A stretch of 64,000 bases of DNA, taken from NCBI GenBank assembly GCA_051162045.1, contig JBISDI010000023.1; one strand, given 5' to 3'. Origin of the DNA: Anaerozeibacter quisquiliarum. Its GTDB lineage: Bacteria > Bacillota > Clostridia > Christensenellales > Aristaeellaceae. This document shows positions 1 to 8,395 of this stretch, one piece after another; within the stretch, counting starts at the first letter, position 1; each line of letters starts with the position of its first letter. The notes beneath the pieces were generated by a model, which did no database searches, was not told where the DNA came from, and saw only the letters and a list, made by a program, of their open reading frames with translations. A program made the position numbers and the translations under genes.

Positions 1-401
1 TGGCGCTGCTCACCGTATGGCTGACGAGCGGCATCAACTTTATCTTCATCGGCGCGGGGCTGCGCAACATCCCCGACGAGCTGTATGAGAGCGCGTCCAT
101 CGACGGCGCGGGCTACTGGCGCAGGCTGTGGAGCATCACGCTGCCCTGCCTGTCTCCGACGCTGTTCTTTCAGATCATCGTCAACATCATCGGCGCGTTC
201 CAGTCCTTTACGCAGATCCGCCTGCTGACGCAGGGCGGCCCGAACGAGGCGACGAACGTGATCGTCTACTCGATCTACCTGGACGCCTTCCGCAACTTCC
301 GCTTCGGCACCGCGGCTGCGCGCTCGATCATCCTGTTCGCCATCGTCCTGCTCATCACGTTAATCCAGTTCAGCATGGAAAAAAGGAGTGTGCACTATTG
401 A
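1..401 (+). CDS. Sugar ABC transporter permease, first subunit (5' truncated)
   Basis: Membrane subunit of a carbohydrate ABC importer (MalF/UgpA-like). The gene enters from the left edge; the readable frame begins at base 3. The visible C-terminal part carries the cytoplasmic EAA loop that docks onto the ATPase (ELYESASIDGAGYWRRLW), then two hydrophobic stretches and the end KRSVHY. Its TGA overlaps the ATG of the next permease (TGATG), so the two are probably translationally coupled. No ATPase gene lies next to the operon in this window, as is common for CUT1 sugar systems that share one. Substrate cannot be told from this fragment. Confidence 0.9.
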   Translation, partial: ALLTVWLTSGINFIFIGAGLRNIPDELYESASIDGAGYWRRLWSITLPCLSPTLFFQIIVNIIGAFQSFTQIRLLTQGGPNEATNVIVYSIYLDAFRNFRFGTAAARSIILFAIVLLITLIQFSMEKRSVHY

Positions 402-1237
402 TGGTACAGAACCTTTCGCGCCGCCAGAAGGAGCTATTCCTGCGCTGCGGCCGTCTATGCCTGAACGTCCCGTTCGTCGTCGTAATCATGATGCCGCTTC
501 TATACACGCTGATGATGAGCGTCAAGCCCTCGAGCGAAATCTACACCCGGTTCTTCCCTTCGCAGGTTGACTTCGTCAGCTACAGCCACGTCTTCACCAA
601 GACGGCCATCTCGCGCCACATCCTCAACTCGTTCATCGTGTCCATCGCCGTCACGGTCGGGCAGATGGCGACTTGCTCGATGGCGGCCTTCGCGTTTTCG
701 TTTCTGGAGTTCCGCGGCAAGAACTTTTTGTTCCTGTGCATCCTGGCCACGATGATGGTGCCCTGGGAGGCGACGATCGTCGCCAACTACCTGACCGTCT
801 CCGCCTGGGGATGGCGCGACACCTACAGGGTGCTGATCGTGCCCTACATCTGCTCGGCGATGGGCGTGTTTCTGCTTCGCCAGAACTACCTCACCTTCGC
901 CAAGGAGTTGCACGAGGCCGCGAAGCTCGACGGCTGCAACAACTGGCGCTTCCTGCTCACCATCGTGATCCCGCTGGCGCGGCCCGCGCTGGGGGCTCTG
1001 GGCGCGTATGTGTTCCTGAATACCTGGAACCAGTACTTCTGGCCGCTGCTGGTGACCGATTCCGACCGGGTGCGCACGGTGCAGATCGGCATCTCCCAGC
1101 TCTACGACATCGATTCCGAGCAATTGGGCCTGATGATGGCCGGCGTGGTGGTCGTGATTATCCCGTCGCTGTCGATCTTCGTGTTCATGCAAAAGCAGCT
1201 GATTAACGGCCTGATGGCCGGCGCGGTCAAGGGCTAG
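401..1237 (+). CDS. Sugar ABC transporter permease, second subunit (MalG-type)
   Basis: Second membrane subunit of the same carbohydrate importer, 278 residues, the normal size for MalG/UgpE. Six hydrophobic segments are visible, and the EAA loop reads ELHEAAKLDGCNNWRFL followed by a conserved proline segment. The start is the ATG overlapping the upstream stop, preceded by AAAAGGAGTG; an ATG further upstream in the same frame lies inside the preceding gene and was not used. It works with the preceding permease and the following binding protein as a CUT1-type ABC system. Confidence 0.92.
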   Translation: MVQNLSRRQKELFLRCGRLCLNVPFVVVIMMPLLYTLMMSVKPSSEIYTRFFPSQVDFVSYSHVFTKTAISRHILNSFIVSIAVTVGQMATCSMAAFAFSFLEFRGKNFLFLCILATMMVPWEATIVANYLTVSAWGWRDTYRVLIVPYICSAMGVFLLRQNYLTFAKELHEAAKLDGCNNWRFLLTIVIPLARPALGALGAYVFLNTWNQYFWPLLVTDSDRVRTVQIGISQLYDIDSEQLGLMMAGVVVVIIPSLSIFVFMQKQLINGLMAGAVKG

Positions 1238-1307
1238 CATTTCTCCGGTGCGTAACGCCGTCAGGCGTCGCTATACACCATTTTCACTTTGAAAGGAGCC
1301 ATCGCAC

Positions 1308-2627
1308 ATGAAGAAGCTTCTGTCCCTGGTGCTCACCCTTCTGATGGTACTCTCCCTGACCGCCTCCGCAATGGCCGCGGAAGGCAAGACGCAGATCGTA
1401 TTCTGGTATTCCCTGGCCGGGACCAACGCCGAGAACATCGTCAAAATGGTTGACCGGTTCAACGCCTCGCAGGACAAGATCTTCGTGGACGCGCAGTACC
1501 AGGGCGAATACGACGACGCCATCAACAAGCTGAAGGCGGCGGGCATGGGCGAACTGCCCTGCGACGTGGTGCAGACCTACGAAATCGGCTCGCGCTTTTT
1601 GATGGACAGCGGCTGGATCGTTCCGCTGCAGCAGTTCATCGACGCCGAAGGTTGGGATACTTCGGTCATCGAGCCGAACCTGCTGGCCTACTACACGGTG
1701 GAGGGCAAGATCAACGCCATGCCGTTCAACTGCTCCACGCCGCTCATGTACTACAACAAGACCGCGTTTGACGAGGCCGGCATCACCGAGATCCCGACCA
1801 CGGTCGAGGGGATCCTTGAGATCGCGCCGAAGCTGACGACCTACAATGAGGACGGCACGGTCAAGCGCTACGGCTTCATGTTCAGCAACTACGGCTGGTT
1901 CTTCGAGCAGTGGATCGGCAAGATGGGCCGCGAGTACGTCGATAACGGCAACGGCCGCCAGGCCTACGCCACCAAGGTCATGTTCGGCGAAAACGGCGCG
2001 GCGCTCGACATCTTCAAGATGTGGGAGAGGCTCGCCGCCACCAAGGAGACCACCTACATCGAGCGTGGCGGCACCGCTCAGGCCCGCGCGGCGTTCGTCG
2101 CCGACACGACGGCCATCTTCCTCGCTTCCACCGCCAACCTCGCGGGCGTGCTGGCCAATGTGGGCGACGCCTTTGAAGTGGGCACCGCGTACTTCCCCTA
2201 CGTCAACGCGGCCGACAAGGGCGGCGTTTCCACCGGCGGCGGCTGCCTCTGGATGCTCGAAAGGGGAGACGAAGCCACAAAGGCCGCGACCTGGGAATTC
2301 ATCAAGTACATGGTCTCCGCCGACGAGCAGGCGCTCTGGAACGCCGCGACCGGCTACTTCCCGATCAACATGGGCGCGCATGAGACCGACACGTTCAAGA
2401 ACAACATCGCGCAGTTCCCGCAGTTCCAGACCGCGCTCGATCAGCTCCACGCGTCCGGGCCGGAATACGTCGGCTCGATGCTGAGCGTGTTCCCCGAGGT
2501 GCGCCAGTACGTCGAAGAGACCACGGAAAAGGTCTTCCTCGGCGAGCTCACCGCCGAGCAGGGCGTAGAGGAACTGGTCACCAAGGCCAACGACGCCATC
2601 GAGATTTACAATCTGACGAACTACTAA
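1308..2627 (+). CDS. Sugar ABC transporter substrate-binding protein (UgpB-like)
   Basis: Extracellular solute-binding protein of family 1, 439 residues, which captures a sugar or glycerol-phosphate-type ligand for the two upstream permeases. It starts with a signal peptide (MKKLLSLVLTLLMVLSL) ending in an Ala-X-Ala site near AMAAEG. No lipobox cysteine is present, which is unusual for a Gram-positive binding protein. A good ribosome site (AAAGGAG) precedes the ATG. The mature part opens with QIVFWYSLAG and contains a typical hinge-region WEFIKYMVSADEQALW segment. The ligand is not predictable from sequence alone. Confidence 0.9.
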   Translation: MKKLLSLVLTLLMVLSLTASAMAAEGKTQIVFWYSLAGTNAENIVKMVDRFNASQDKIFVDAQYQGEYDDAINKLKAAGMGELPCDVVQTYEIGSRFLMDSGWIVPLQQFIDAEGWDTSVIEPNLLAYYTVEGKINAMPFNCSTPLMYYNKTAFDEAGITEIPTTVEGILEIAPKLTTYNEDGTVKRYGFMFSNYGWFFEQWIGKMGREYVDNGNGRQAYATKVMFGENGAALDIFKMWERLAATKETTYIERGGTAQARAAFVADTTAIFLASTANLAGVLANVGDAFEVGTAYFPYVNAADKGGVSTGGGCLWMLERGDEATKAATWEFIKYMVSADEQALWNAATGYFPINMGAHETDTFKNNIAQFPQFQTALDQLHASGPEYVGSMLSVFPEVRQYVEETTEKVFLGELTAEQGVEELVTKANDAIEIYNLTNY

Positions 2628-2664
2628 GCATAGGGGAGGGGACGCCGTTCCCGAACCGCCGACA

Positions 2665-2700
2665 GCAAAGGCGCCGCCCGATGACGGGCAGCGCCTTTGC
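2665..2700. terminator. Hairpin after the sugar importer operon
   Basis: GCAAAGGCGC and GCGCCTTTGC form a 10-bp stem, with an inner GCCCGATGACGGGC stem, about 40 bp after the binding-protein stop. The plus-strand tail is only weakly U-rich, so termination strength is uncertain. Confidence 0.55.
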
Positions 2701-2710
2701 CGAATAAATA

Positions 2711-2737
2711 CCGCCGTGTGGGCAACCCACACGGCGG
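2711..2737 (-). terminator. Terminator of gap
   Basis: CCGCCGTGTGGG and CCCACACGGCGG pair almost perfectly, 13 bp downstream of the gap stop codon. On the minus strand the hairpin is followed by TATTTATTC, a modest U-rich tail. Confidence 0.7.
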
Positions 2738-2750
2738 TTGTGCGAAGACT

Positions 2751-3758
2751 TTACTTGTGATCGACGCTGTGCATGTACTCGACCAGGTCGATGATCTTGT
2801 TGGAGTAGCCCCATTCGTTGTCGTACCAGGACACGACCTTGACGAAGGTGTCGGTCAGCGCGATGCCGGCCTTGGCGTCGAAGATCGAGGTGCGCGGATC
2901 GGTGATGAAGTCGGAGGAGACCACTTCGTCCTCGGTGTAGCCCAGGATGCCCTTGAGCTCGCCCTCGCTGGCGGCCTTCATGGCGGCGCAGATCTCGGCG
3001 TACTTGGCGGGCTTCTTGAGGTTGACGGTCAGATCGACCACCGACACGTCGGCGGTGGGTACGCGGAACGCCATGCCGGTCAGCTTGCCGTTGAGCTCGG
3101 GGATGACCTTGCCCACGGCCTTGGCCGCGCCGGTCGAGGAGGGGATGATGTTGAACGCCGCGCCGCGGCCGCCGCGCCAGTCCTTCGCGGACGGGCCGTC
3201 GACCGTCTTCTGGGTGGCGGTGGTGGCGTGGACCGTGGTCATCAGACCGTCGGCGATGCCCCACTTGTCGTTGAGCACCTTCGCGATCGGGGCCAGGCAG
3301 TTGGTGGTGCAGGAGGCGTTGGACACAAAGGTCATGGAGGAATCGTATTTGGCGTTGTTGACGCCCATGACGAACATCGGGGTGTCGTCCTTCGAGGGGG
3401 CGGACATCACGACATGCTTCGCGCCCGCGTCGATGTGGCCCTGCGCCTTGTCCTTGGACAGGAACAAGCCGGTCGACTCGATGACGTATTCCGCGCCCAC
3501 CTTGGCCCACGGCAAATCGGCGGGGTTCTTCTCAGAGAACACCGGGATCTCATGGCCGTTGACGATGATCGAATGGTCGGTGGTTTCCACGGTGCCCTTG
3601 AAGCGGCCGTGCACGGTGTCGTACTTGAGCATATACGCCATGTATTCGGGGGAGATCAGGTCGTTGATGCCGACCACTTCCACGTTCTTGTGGTCGAGGC
3701 TGGCGCGAAACGCCAAGCGGCCGATGCGGCCAAAACCGTTGATGCCAATCTTAATCAT
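2751..3758 (-). CDS. gap: Glyceraldehyde-3-phosphate dehydrogenase, type I
   Basis: NAD-dependent glycolytic enzyme converting glyceraldehyde 3-phosphate and phosphate into 1,3-bisphosphoglycerate, in the cytosol. The 335-residue length is standard. The N-terminus holds the Rossmann motif INGFGRIGRL, and the catalytic block SNASCTTNCLAP places the nucleophile at Cys150. The C-terminal SWYDNEWGYSNKI motif is intact. The start has a strong AGGAGG site. It is a single-gene unit with its own promoter and terminator. Confidence 0.98.
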   Translation of the reverse strand: MIKIGINGFGRIGRLAFRASLDHKNVEVVGINDLISPEYMAYMLKYDTVHGRFKGTVETTDHSIIVNGHEIPVFSEKNPADLPWAKVGAEYVIESTGLFLSKDKAQGHIDAGAKHVVMSAPSKDDTPMFVMGVNNAKYDSSMTFVSNASCTTNCLAPIAKVLNDKWGIADGLMTTVHATTATQKTVDGPSAKDWRGGRGAAFNIIPSSTGAAKAVGKVIPELNGKLTGMAFRVPTADVSVVDLTVNLKKPAKYAEICAAMKAASEGELKGILGYTEDEVVSSDFITDPRTSIFDAKAGIALTDTFVKVVSWYDNEWGYSNKIIDLVEYMHSVDHK

Positions 3759-3789
3759 ATAGCTTGCCTCCTATTTTGATTTCCATCAT

Positions 3790-3818
3790 ATTCTACCCGA
3801 ATCGGGTGATATTGACAA
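3790..3818 (-). promoter_or_regulatory. Vegetative promoter of gap
   Basis: On the minus strand TTGTCA (3818-3813) and TAGAAT (3795-3790) are separated by 17 bp, close to the sigma-A consensus, about 30 bp before the gap start. Confidence 0.75.
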
Positions 3819-3867
3819 GCGCAAAGCGCGAGGAATGCGTAAAATAGATCGATGTTTTTGTAAAAAG

Positions 3868-4884
3868 TTACAACTTTAACGAGGCCAGCCCCACCTTGCG
3901 GCGCACTTTCGACATGGTGCGCCGGGCGATCGCGCCGGCGCGTTCGGCCGAAGCGTTCATCACCCGCTCGAGATAGGGCGTATCAGCGCTGATTTCGGCA
4001 AAGCGCCGCTGAATGGGTTCAAGCTCCGCGATCACCGCGTCGGCGACCGTATCCTTGAAAGCACCATAGCCCAGGCCCTCAAAGTCGCGCTCGATCTCGC
4101 CGTGGCCACGGCCTGAAAGCGTCGCCAGGATGTCCATCAGGTTGCTGACGCCCGGCTTGTTTTCGGGGTCGTAACACACTTGCGCTTCGGAGTCGGTCAC
4201 CGCGCGCCGGAGCTTCCTGCGGATCACGGCGGGCTCGTCCAGCATGGCGATGTAGGTGTCCTCGGGGTCGGACTTGCTCATCTTGCGCGTGGGTTCGGCC
4301 AGGCTCATCACCCGCCCGCCGACCTTGGGGATGTAGCCGTCGGGCACGACAAAAGTGTCACCGAAGCGCCTGTTGAACCGCTCGGCGATGTCGCGCGACA
4401 GCTCGAGGTGCTGTTTTTGGTCCGCGCCCACCGGCACCAGGTCGGTCTGGTAAAGCAGGATGTCGGCCGCCATCAGCGAGGGGTAGGCGAACAGCCCGAC
4501 GTTGATGTTGTCCTCGTTCTTTTGCGACTTGTCCTTGAACTGGGTCATGCGCATAAGCTCGCCCATGTAGGTGATGCAGTTGAGCACCCAGGCGAGCTCC
4601 GCGTGCTCGTGTACATGCGACTGAAAGAACATAAGGCTCTTGTCCGGGTCGAGCCCCACCGCCAGATACAGGCTGAGCACCTTGAGACAGGCCTTGCGCA
4701 GTTCGGCGGGCTCGCGCTTAACGGTCAGCGCGTGCAGATCGACGATCGAATACACGCAGTCGTACTCGTCTTCCAGCAGCTTGAAATTGCGCAGCGCGCC
4801 GATATAGTTGCCGAGAGTCAGCGTACCCGTGGGCTGGATGCCGGAAAAAATGCGCTTCTTACGCGCCGGTTCTTGCACTTGCAT
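3868..4884 (-). CDS. trpS: Tryptophanyl-tRNA synthetase
   Basis: Class I aminoacyl-tRNA synthetase charging tRNA-Trp, 338 residues, the usual bacterial size. The HIGH-like signature is PTGTLTLGNYIGA near the N-terminus, and the KMSKS loop reads KMSKSDPE. The start at MQVQEPARKK is preferred because GGAGGG precedes it at good distance; a longer frame would run through the end of the upstream gene and has no ribosome site. It lies 25 bp after the DUF1836 gene in the same direction and probably shares its promoter. Confidence 0.96.
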   Translation of the reverse strand: MQVQEPARKKRIFSGIQPTGTLTLGNYIGALRNFKLLEDEYDCVYSIVDLHALTVKREPAELRKACLKVLSLYLAVGLDPDKSLMFFQSHVHEHAELAWVLNCITYMGELMRMTQFKDKSQKNEDNINVGLFAYPSLMAADILLYQTDLVPVGADQKQHLELSRDIAERFNRRFGDTFVVPDGYIPKVGGRVMSLAEPTRKMSKSDPEDTYIAMLDEPAVIRRKLRRAVTDSEAQVCYDPENKPGVSNLMDILATLSGRGHGEIERDFEGLGYGAFKDTVADAVIAELEPIQRRFAEISADTPYLERVMNASAERAGAIARRTMSKVRRKVGLASLKL

Positions 4885-4909
4885 GGTGATCCCTCCGCCC
4901 GTCTTTATC

Positions 4910-5473
4910 TTATCGTTTGCGGCCGCGCCGGTCAGCCGCGCCCGGCGCGGCTTCCTCCGTCCGGTCGCCAAGCATCGCCAGCAGCCGGTCGGCGATCAGG
5001 CAGTCGGCGCTGGCGCGCAGCGCATACTCCATCGCCAGTTCCTCGAGGCTTTCCTGCCCAAGCTCGCTCAGGCGCGCGGCCTCGGCCTCGAGCACGGCGG
5101 TCAAATTCTCGCAAAAGGCCTCGTAGCGCGCCTCGGCCGATACGTCGCCCGGCACGATCAGCTGCCCCACGCGCTGCATCGGCAGCACGCGCTTCAAAAT
5201 GCAGGCCATCGTGAGCGCCGACAGCTGCTCGCGCGCGTAGCGCTTGTTGACGGGCCTGGGCACGATTGAGTCCTTGACGTAGTTGTTGATGATCGACGGC
5301 GTCACGAGACTTAACCCGCTGGCGTCCTGAAACAGCGACAGCTGCCGCTTCAAATAGGTGATGACCTGATCCATGTACAGCTCGAGATCGGGCATACCGC
5401 TCCACTTCATGGGCTGGTAGCCCCTGAGCGCCTCGCATAGCCGCGCGACCGACTCATCCCGCTTCATGTCCAT
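4910..5473 (-). CDS. DUF1836 domain protein, probable DNA-binding regulator
   Basis: A 187-residue protein matching the DUF1836 family of Bacillota, recognised from the arrangement LELYMDQVITYLKRQL followed by TPSIINNYVKDSIVPRP and an Ala/Leu-rich helical C-terminus. The central part resembles a MerR-like winged helix with an N-terminal recognition helix (my inference). It is first in a two-gene unit with trpS and sits behind a good promoter. The true target is unknown; control of its own operon is possible. The start could be the ATG two codons further in. Confidence 0.8.
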   Translation of the reverse strand: MDMKRDESVARLCEALRGYQPMKWSGMPDLELYMDQVITYLKRQLSLFQDASGLSLVTPSIINNYVKDSIVPRPVNKRYAREQLSALTMACILKRVLPMQRVGQLIVPGDVSAEARYEAFCENLTAVLEAEAARLSELGQESLEELAMEYALRASADCLIADRLLAMLGDRTEEAAPGAADRRGRKR

Positions 5474-5510
5474 GTCCGCACCCCGTTTCTCCTGCGAATA
5501 AGCCTTTCAC

Positions 5511-5539
5511 ATTGTACGCATATTATCCCAAAATGTCAA
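5511..5539 (-). promoter_or_regulatory. Vegetative promoter of DUF1836-trpS
   Basis: Minus-strand TTGACA (5539-5534), a 17-bp spacer and TACAAT (5516-5511), about 38 bp before the DUF1836 start. Confidence 0.85.
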
Positions 5540-5558
5540 GCGAGGTATGACAAGGCAC

Positions 5559-5587
5559 TTGACATTCCTCCGAAGATCGTGTAATAT
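5559..5587 (+). promoter_or_regulatory. Vegetative promoter of the SGNH-GNAT operon
   Basis: TTGACA (5559-5564), a 17-bp spacer and TAATAT (5582-5587). It is divergent from the trpS-operon promoter, with the two -35 boxes only 19 bp apart. Confidence 0.88.
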
Positions 5588-5619
5588 AGTTTTAGAAACC
5601 AGATGAGGCGGTGAGGCGA

Positions 5620-6303
5620 ATGTGTTTAAAGGCGGTACAGGTCTGGGGCGACTCGGTGATGAAGGGCGTGATCTACGATGAAGCGCGCGGACGCTATGCG
5701 CTTTTGAAGGAAAACGCGCCCAACCTCGTGGCGCGCGAGGTTCAGTTGCCCATTGTCAACCGTTCGCAGATGGGGCGCACCGCGCCCGAGGGGCTGAAGG
5801 TGCTCTCCGGCGACGAGACGCCGCTGACCGGCTCGCTGGTGCTGATCGAGTACGGCGGCAACGACTGCGATTTTGATTGGGCGGCGGTGGCCGAAGCGCC
5901 CGGCCGCACGCACCAGCCGCATACGCCCGCCGCCGCGTTTGTCGAGGCGCTCACCGGCATCGTAGAGCTGGTGCGCGCGCGCGGCGGCACGCCGGTTTTG
6001 TGCACGCTGCCGCCGCTCGACCCTCACCGCTACTTTGCGTGGATCACACGCAACGGCCTGTCGAAGGAGCACATCCTGGATTTTCTGGGCGTTCCCGAGC
6101 GCATCTACCGCTGGCAGGAGTACTACTCCTCGCTGGTTCAACGCACCGCGGCGCAGCTGCGCGTCGCCGTTCTGCCCGTGCGCGACCGGTTTCTGGAGCT
6201 GGTGCGGGGCGAGGACGTGCTGTGCGCGGACGGCATTCATCCCAATGGCCTCGGGCACCGGTTAATCGCCGACGCGGCGATCAGCGCGCTGAACGCGATG
6301 TAG
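5620..6303 (+). CDS. SGNH/GDSL-family hydrolase
   Basis: Predicted cytosolic esterase or lipase-like hydrolase, 227 residues with the start at MCLKAVQVWGDS. Block I is VWGDSVMKG (serine nucleophile), the oxyanion Asn lies in YGGNDCDFDW, and the catalytic Asp-His pair is in DGIHPNGLGH near the C-terminus, so the active site is complete. GTG at 5611 is an alternative start; the ATG was preferred because GGTGAGG precedes it. It is followed 37 bp later by a GNAT acetyltransferase. The substrate is unknown. Confidence 0.85.
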   Translation: MCLKAVQVWGDSVMKGVIYDEARGRYALLKENAPNLVAREVQLPIVNRSQMGRTAPEGLKVLSGDETPLTGSLVLIEYGGNDCDFDWAAVAEAPGRTHQPHTPAAAFVEALTGIVELVRARGGTPVLCTLPPLDPHRYFAWITRNGLSKEHILDFLGVPERIYRWQEYYSSLVQRTAAQLRVAVLPVRDRFLELVRGEDVLCADGIHPNGLGHRLIADAAISALNAM

Positions 6304-6340
6304 TGGCAGTCAAACCGCTACACAAAGGAGAGGCGGATCG

Positions 6341-6811
6341 ATGATGACGGACGAGCACATCCACTTGAAGCCGCTCAGGCATTGCCCTGCGCTGCTGCCG
6401 CTGGCGGCCCGGTGGTTTCACGAAAAATGGGGCATCCCCGAGGCAACCTATCGCGAGAGCATGGAGGACTGCCTGAGGCAGCGCGCGCCGGTTCCGCAGT
6501 GGTACCTGGTGCTGAGCGAGGGCCGGCGCATCATCGCGGGCGCGGGCGTGATCGACAACGACTTCCACGACCGGAAGGACCTGGCCCCGAACCTGTGCGC
6601 GCTGTTCGTCGAGCAGGAGTACCGCAGCCGGGGCGTGGCGCGCTACATTCTGGATTTCGCGCGGGTGGACCTGGGAGGGCAAGGCGTGGAAAAGCTGTAC
6701 CTGATTACCGACCACGTAGGTTTTTATGAAAGGTGTGGCTGGGATTTTTCGACGATGGTAACGGGCGACGACGGGCAAAAGGCACGGCTGTACGCCGCGC
6801 CCACGCTGTAG
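6341..6811 (+). CDS. GNAT-family N-acetyltransferase
   Basis: A 156-residue acetyl-CoA-dependent acyltransferase. The acetyl-CoA binding segment is LCALFVEQEYRSRGVARYIL (motif A, RSRGVA), and the C-terminal YERCGWDFS motif is typical of the GNAT fold. Start ATGATG is preceded by GGAGAGG. It follows the SGNH hydrolase and probably shares its transcript. The acceptor cannot be inferred. Confidence 0.85.
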   Translation: MMTDEHIHLKPLRHCPALLPLAARWFHEKWGIPEATYRESMEDCLRQRAPVPQWYLVLSEGRRIIAGAGVIDNDFHDRKDLAPNLCALFVEQEYRSRGVARYILDFARVDLGGQGVEKLYLITDHVGFYERCGWDFSTMVTGDDGQKARLYAAPTL

Positions 6812-6856
6812 GGGCTGTGGGCGCGACCGCCCGGTTCGGGTTATGCCCACAGCCCC
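6811..6856. terminator. Bidirectional terminator between GNAT and CapA-like genes
   Basis: GGGGCTGTGGGC and GCCCACAGCCCC form a 12-bp stem that starts at the last base of the GNAT stop codon and ends next to the CapA-like stop codon, so it can serve both convergent genes. The plus-strand tail is CTATTTGGG. Confidence 0.75.
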
Positions 6857-7894
6857 CTATTTGGGCGATAACTTCTTGATGCGCTTCAAGATACGCTCGG
6901 CGTCCTTGCCGGTGGCGGGCGCGGGCTGATAGTTGTTGCCCTCCTTGCCGGTCGCCGTCAGACAGGGGATGATTTCGTAGCCGTCGTCGGTCACCTCGCC
7001 ACCTGCGACCCGATAGCGCTGGCGGTAGACGAAGCTGTCGCGGTCGCGCAGCCGGCGGTTTCCGCCGAAGCAGAAATTGGCCAGGCTGTACACGATGCGC
7101 TTGCCCTTGTAGGTCTCGATGCCGCCGACCACGTGCGGATGATGGCCCAGCACCAGATCGGCGCCCGCGTCGATTGCAAAGCGGCCCAGCTTGACCTGGC
7201 GCTTGGTGGCCTTACCCACGTTTTCCTCGCCCCAATGGAACGAGGCGATCACCAGGTCGCAGGACGCCGCAAGGTCCCCGACAACCCGCTCGATCTGCTT
7301 GAAATCGGAGCGCCAGGTGGTGAAGCCGCACAGCCCGATCTTGACGCCCTTGACCTCGACGATCGCGGTGTCGTCAAAGCCGAAGTGGGCGATGCCTTCA
7401 GAATCCAGCGCCTCGCGGGTGTCCCGCAAGCCGCCCTCGAGGAAATCGATCGCGTGGTTGTTGGCGAGGGTCACGGCGTCGATGCCGCCCGCGCTTAAAA
7501 TCTTGGCGTATTCCGGGTCGCCCCGGAACACGAAGATTTCACCCTTGCGGAATTTCTTGCGCTGCGTCAGCGCGCCTTCGAGGTTCGCGATGGTCAGATC
7601 GTCCTCGGCGAATAGCTCCGCTACCTCCCGGAAATAATACGCATAATCCCCGCTTAGCCGTTCGAACGCGCGGTCGAAGGCGGCCTTGCTGCCCTTGCGC
7701 GGATCGCCGCCCAGCGTGCAGTCGCCTACGGCGCTGATGCTAAAGGTCATTTCGCCATTGACATTGGGCGTGGGAGAGGGAAGGGGTTCGGCCATGCCCA
7801 TGAGCGGCAGCAGCAGCGCGCAGGCGATCAGCGCCGCAAGCCCGGCGAGGCTGGGGGAGAGGCCCGGGTGTCGCCGGGCTGTATCGTGTTGCAT
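6857..7894 (-). CDS. CapA-like metallophosphoesterase-fold protein (PGA_cap family)
   Basis: A 345-residue exported protein of the poly-gamma-glutamate capsule CapA family. An N-terminal hydrophobic segment (about residues 12-35) is followed by a Pro-rich linker. Metal-site motifs are present in order: GDCTLGG, NLEGALT, LANNHAIDFLEGG, SFHWGEE and GHHPHVVGG. The family is linked to poly-gamma-glutamate synthesis, but no capB or capC neighbour is present, so a general surface-polymer or phosphoesterase role is just as possible. It has its own promoter, divergent from the small gene at 8083. Confidence 0.88.
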   Translation of the reverse strand: MQHDTARRHPGLSPSLAGLAALIACALLLPLMGMAEPLPSPTPNVNGEMTFSISAVGDCTLGGDPRKGSKAAFDRAFERLSGDYAYYFREVAELFAEDDLTIANLEGALTQRKKFRKGEIFVFRGDPEYAKILSAGGIDAVTLANNHAIDFLEGGLRDTREALDSEGIAHFGFDDTAIVEVKGVKIGLCGFTTWRSDFKQIERVVGDLAASCDLVIASFHWGEENVGKATKRQVKLGRFAIDAGADLVLGHHPHVVGGIETYKGKRIVYSLANFCFGGNRRLRDRDSFVYRQRYRVAGGEVTDDGYEIIPCLTATGKEGNNYQPAPATGKDAERILKRIKKLSPK

Positions 7895-7928
7895 CGGGGG
7901 AACCTCCCGTTGGTGTCAATATGCAAAC

Positions 7929-7958
7929 ATTATAGCACACAGTTATCCCAAAATTCAA
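7929..7958 (-). promoter_or_regulatory. Vegetative promoter of the CapA-like gene
   Basis: Minus-strand TTGAAT (7958-7953), an 18-bp spacer and TATAAT (7934-7929), about 35 bp before the start codon. Confidence 0.75.
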
Positions 7959-7980
7959 CATGGCGAACAATTGAAAACGC

Positions 7981-8009
7981 TTTTCACAACGCGAACCATG
8001 GTATATAAT
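7981..8009 (+). promoter_or_regulatory. Probable promoter of the small Spo0A-C-like gene
   Basis: A perfect TATAAT (8004-8009) lies 17 bp after a weak TTTTCA. The leader to the ATG at 8083 is about 65 bp. Confidence 0.5.
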
Positions 8010-8082
8010 ATGTGATTGAATATGACTGATTATATGGCGTATATTGGAATTTCTTAATACGCAGCCGCCAGGAGGAAAAGTC

Positions 8083-8325
8083 ATGGACTGGGATATGCTG
8101 TATCAAGAGGTGGCCCGGCGCTGCGGCGCTACGGTCGAGAAGGTGAAGGAAGAGATGGACGAGGCCATCTGGACGGCCTATACTGCGCACGACGCGCCGG
8201 ACTGCGTCGTCGAGGCACAGCAGGGCGTGCCATGTGTGGGCGAGGTGCCCACGCGGGAGGAGTTGCTGATCCACCTGATCGGGCAGGTGCAAAACGAGGA
8301 CGTATATCCGATAGAATTGCCGTAG
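8083..8325 (+). CDS. Small protein resembling the Spo0A C-terminal domain
   Basis: An 80-residue acidic protein starting MDWDMLYQEVARRCG, with an excellent AGGAGG site. The first half (LYQEVARRCGATVEKVKEEM followed by DEAIWTAY) resembles the DNA-binding helix pair of Spo0A C-terminal domains, which typically read YPxIAKK-N-T-x-SRVERAIRHAIE. The second half has PTREELLIHLIGQV. Small clostridial proteins of this shape are annotated as Spo0A-C-like, but the basic recognition residues of Spo0A are poorly kept here, so DNA binding is uncertain. It is a stand-alone gene. Confidence 0.6.
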   Translation: MDWDMLYQEVARRCGATVEKVKEEMDEAIWTAYTAHDAPDCVVEAQQGVPCVGEVPTREELLIHLIGQVQNEDVYPIELP

Positions 8326-8339
8326 ACCGATCCCACATG

Positions 8340-8360
8340 GGCGGGGCATGCGGCCCCGCC
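8340..8360. terminator. GC-rich hairpin between convergent genes
   Basis: GGCGGGGC and GCCCCGCC pair across a 5-base loop between the stops of the small gene and pyk. There is no U-tract on either strand, so it is a weak terminator candidate. Confidence 0.4.
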
Positions 8361-8395
8361 ATCCATTGCGTCCCCATATCGATAAAATTATACCA

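Noticed and set aside
2578..3510. Minus-strand frame overlapping gap in another frame
   Set aside because: Shadow of gap; Arg/Gly/His-rich with no conserved motif.
3868..4971. Longer trpS start at 4971
   Set aside because: Runs through the end of the DUF1836 gene without a ribosome site; the start at 4884 has a strong one.
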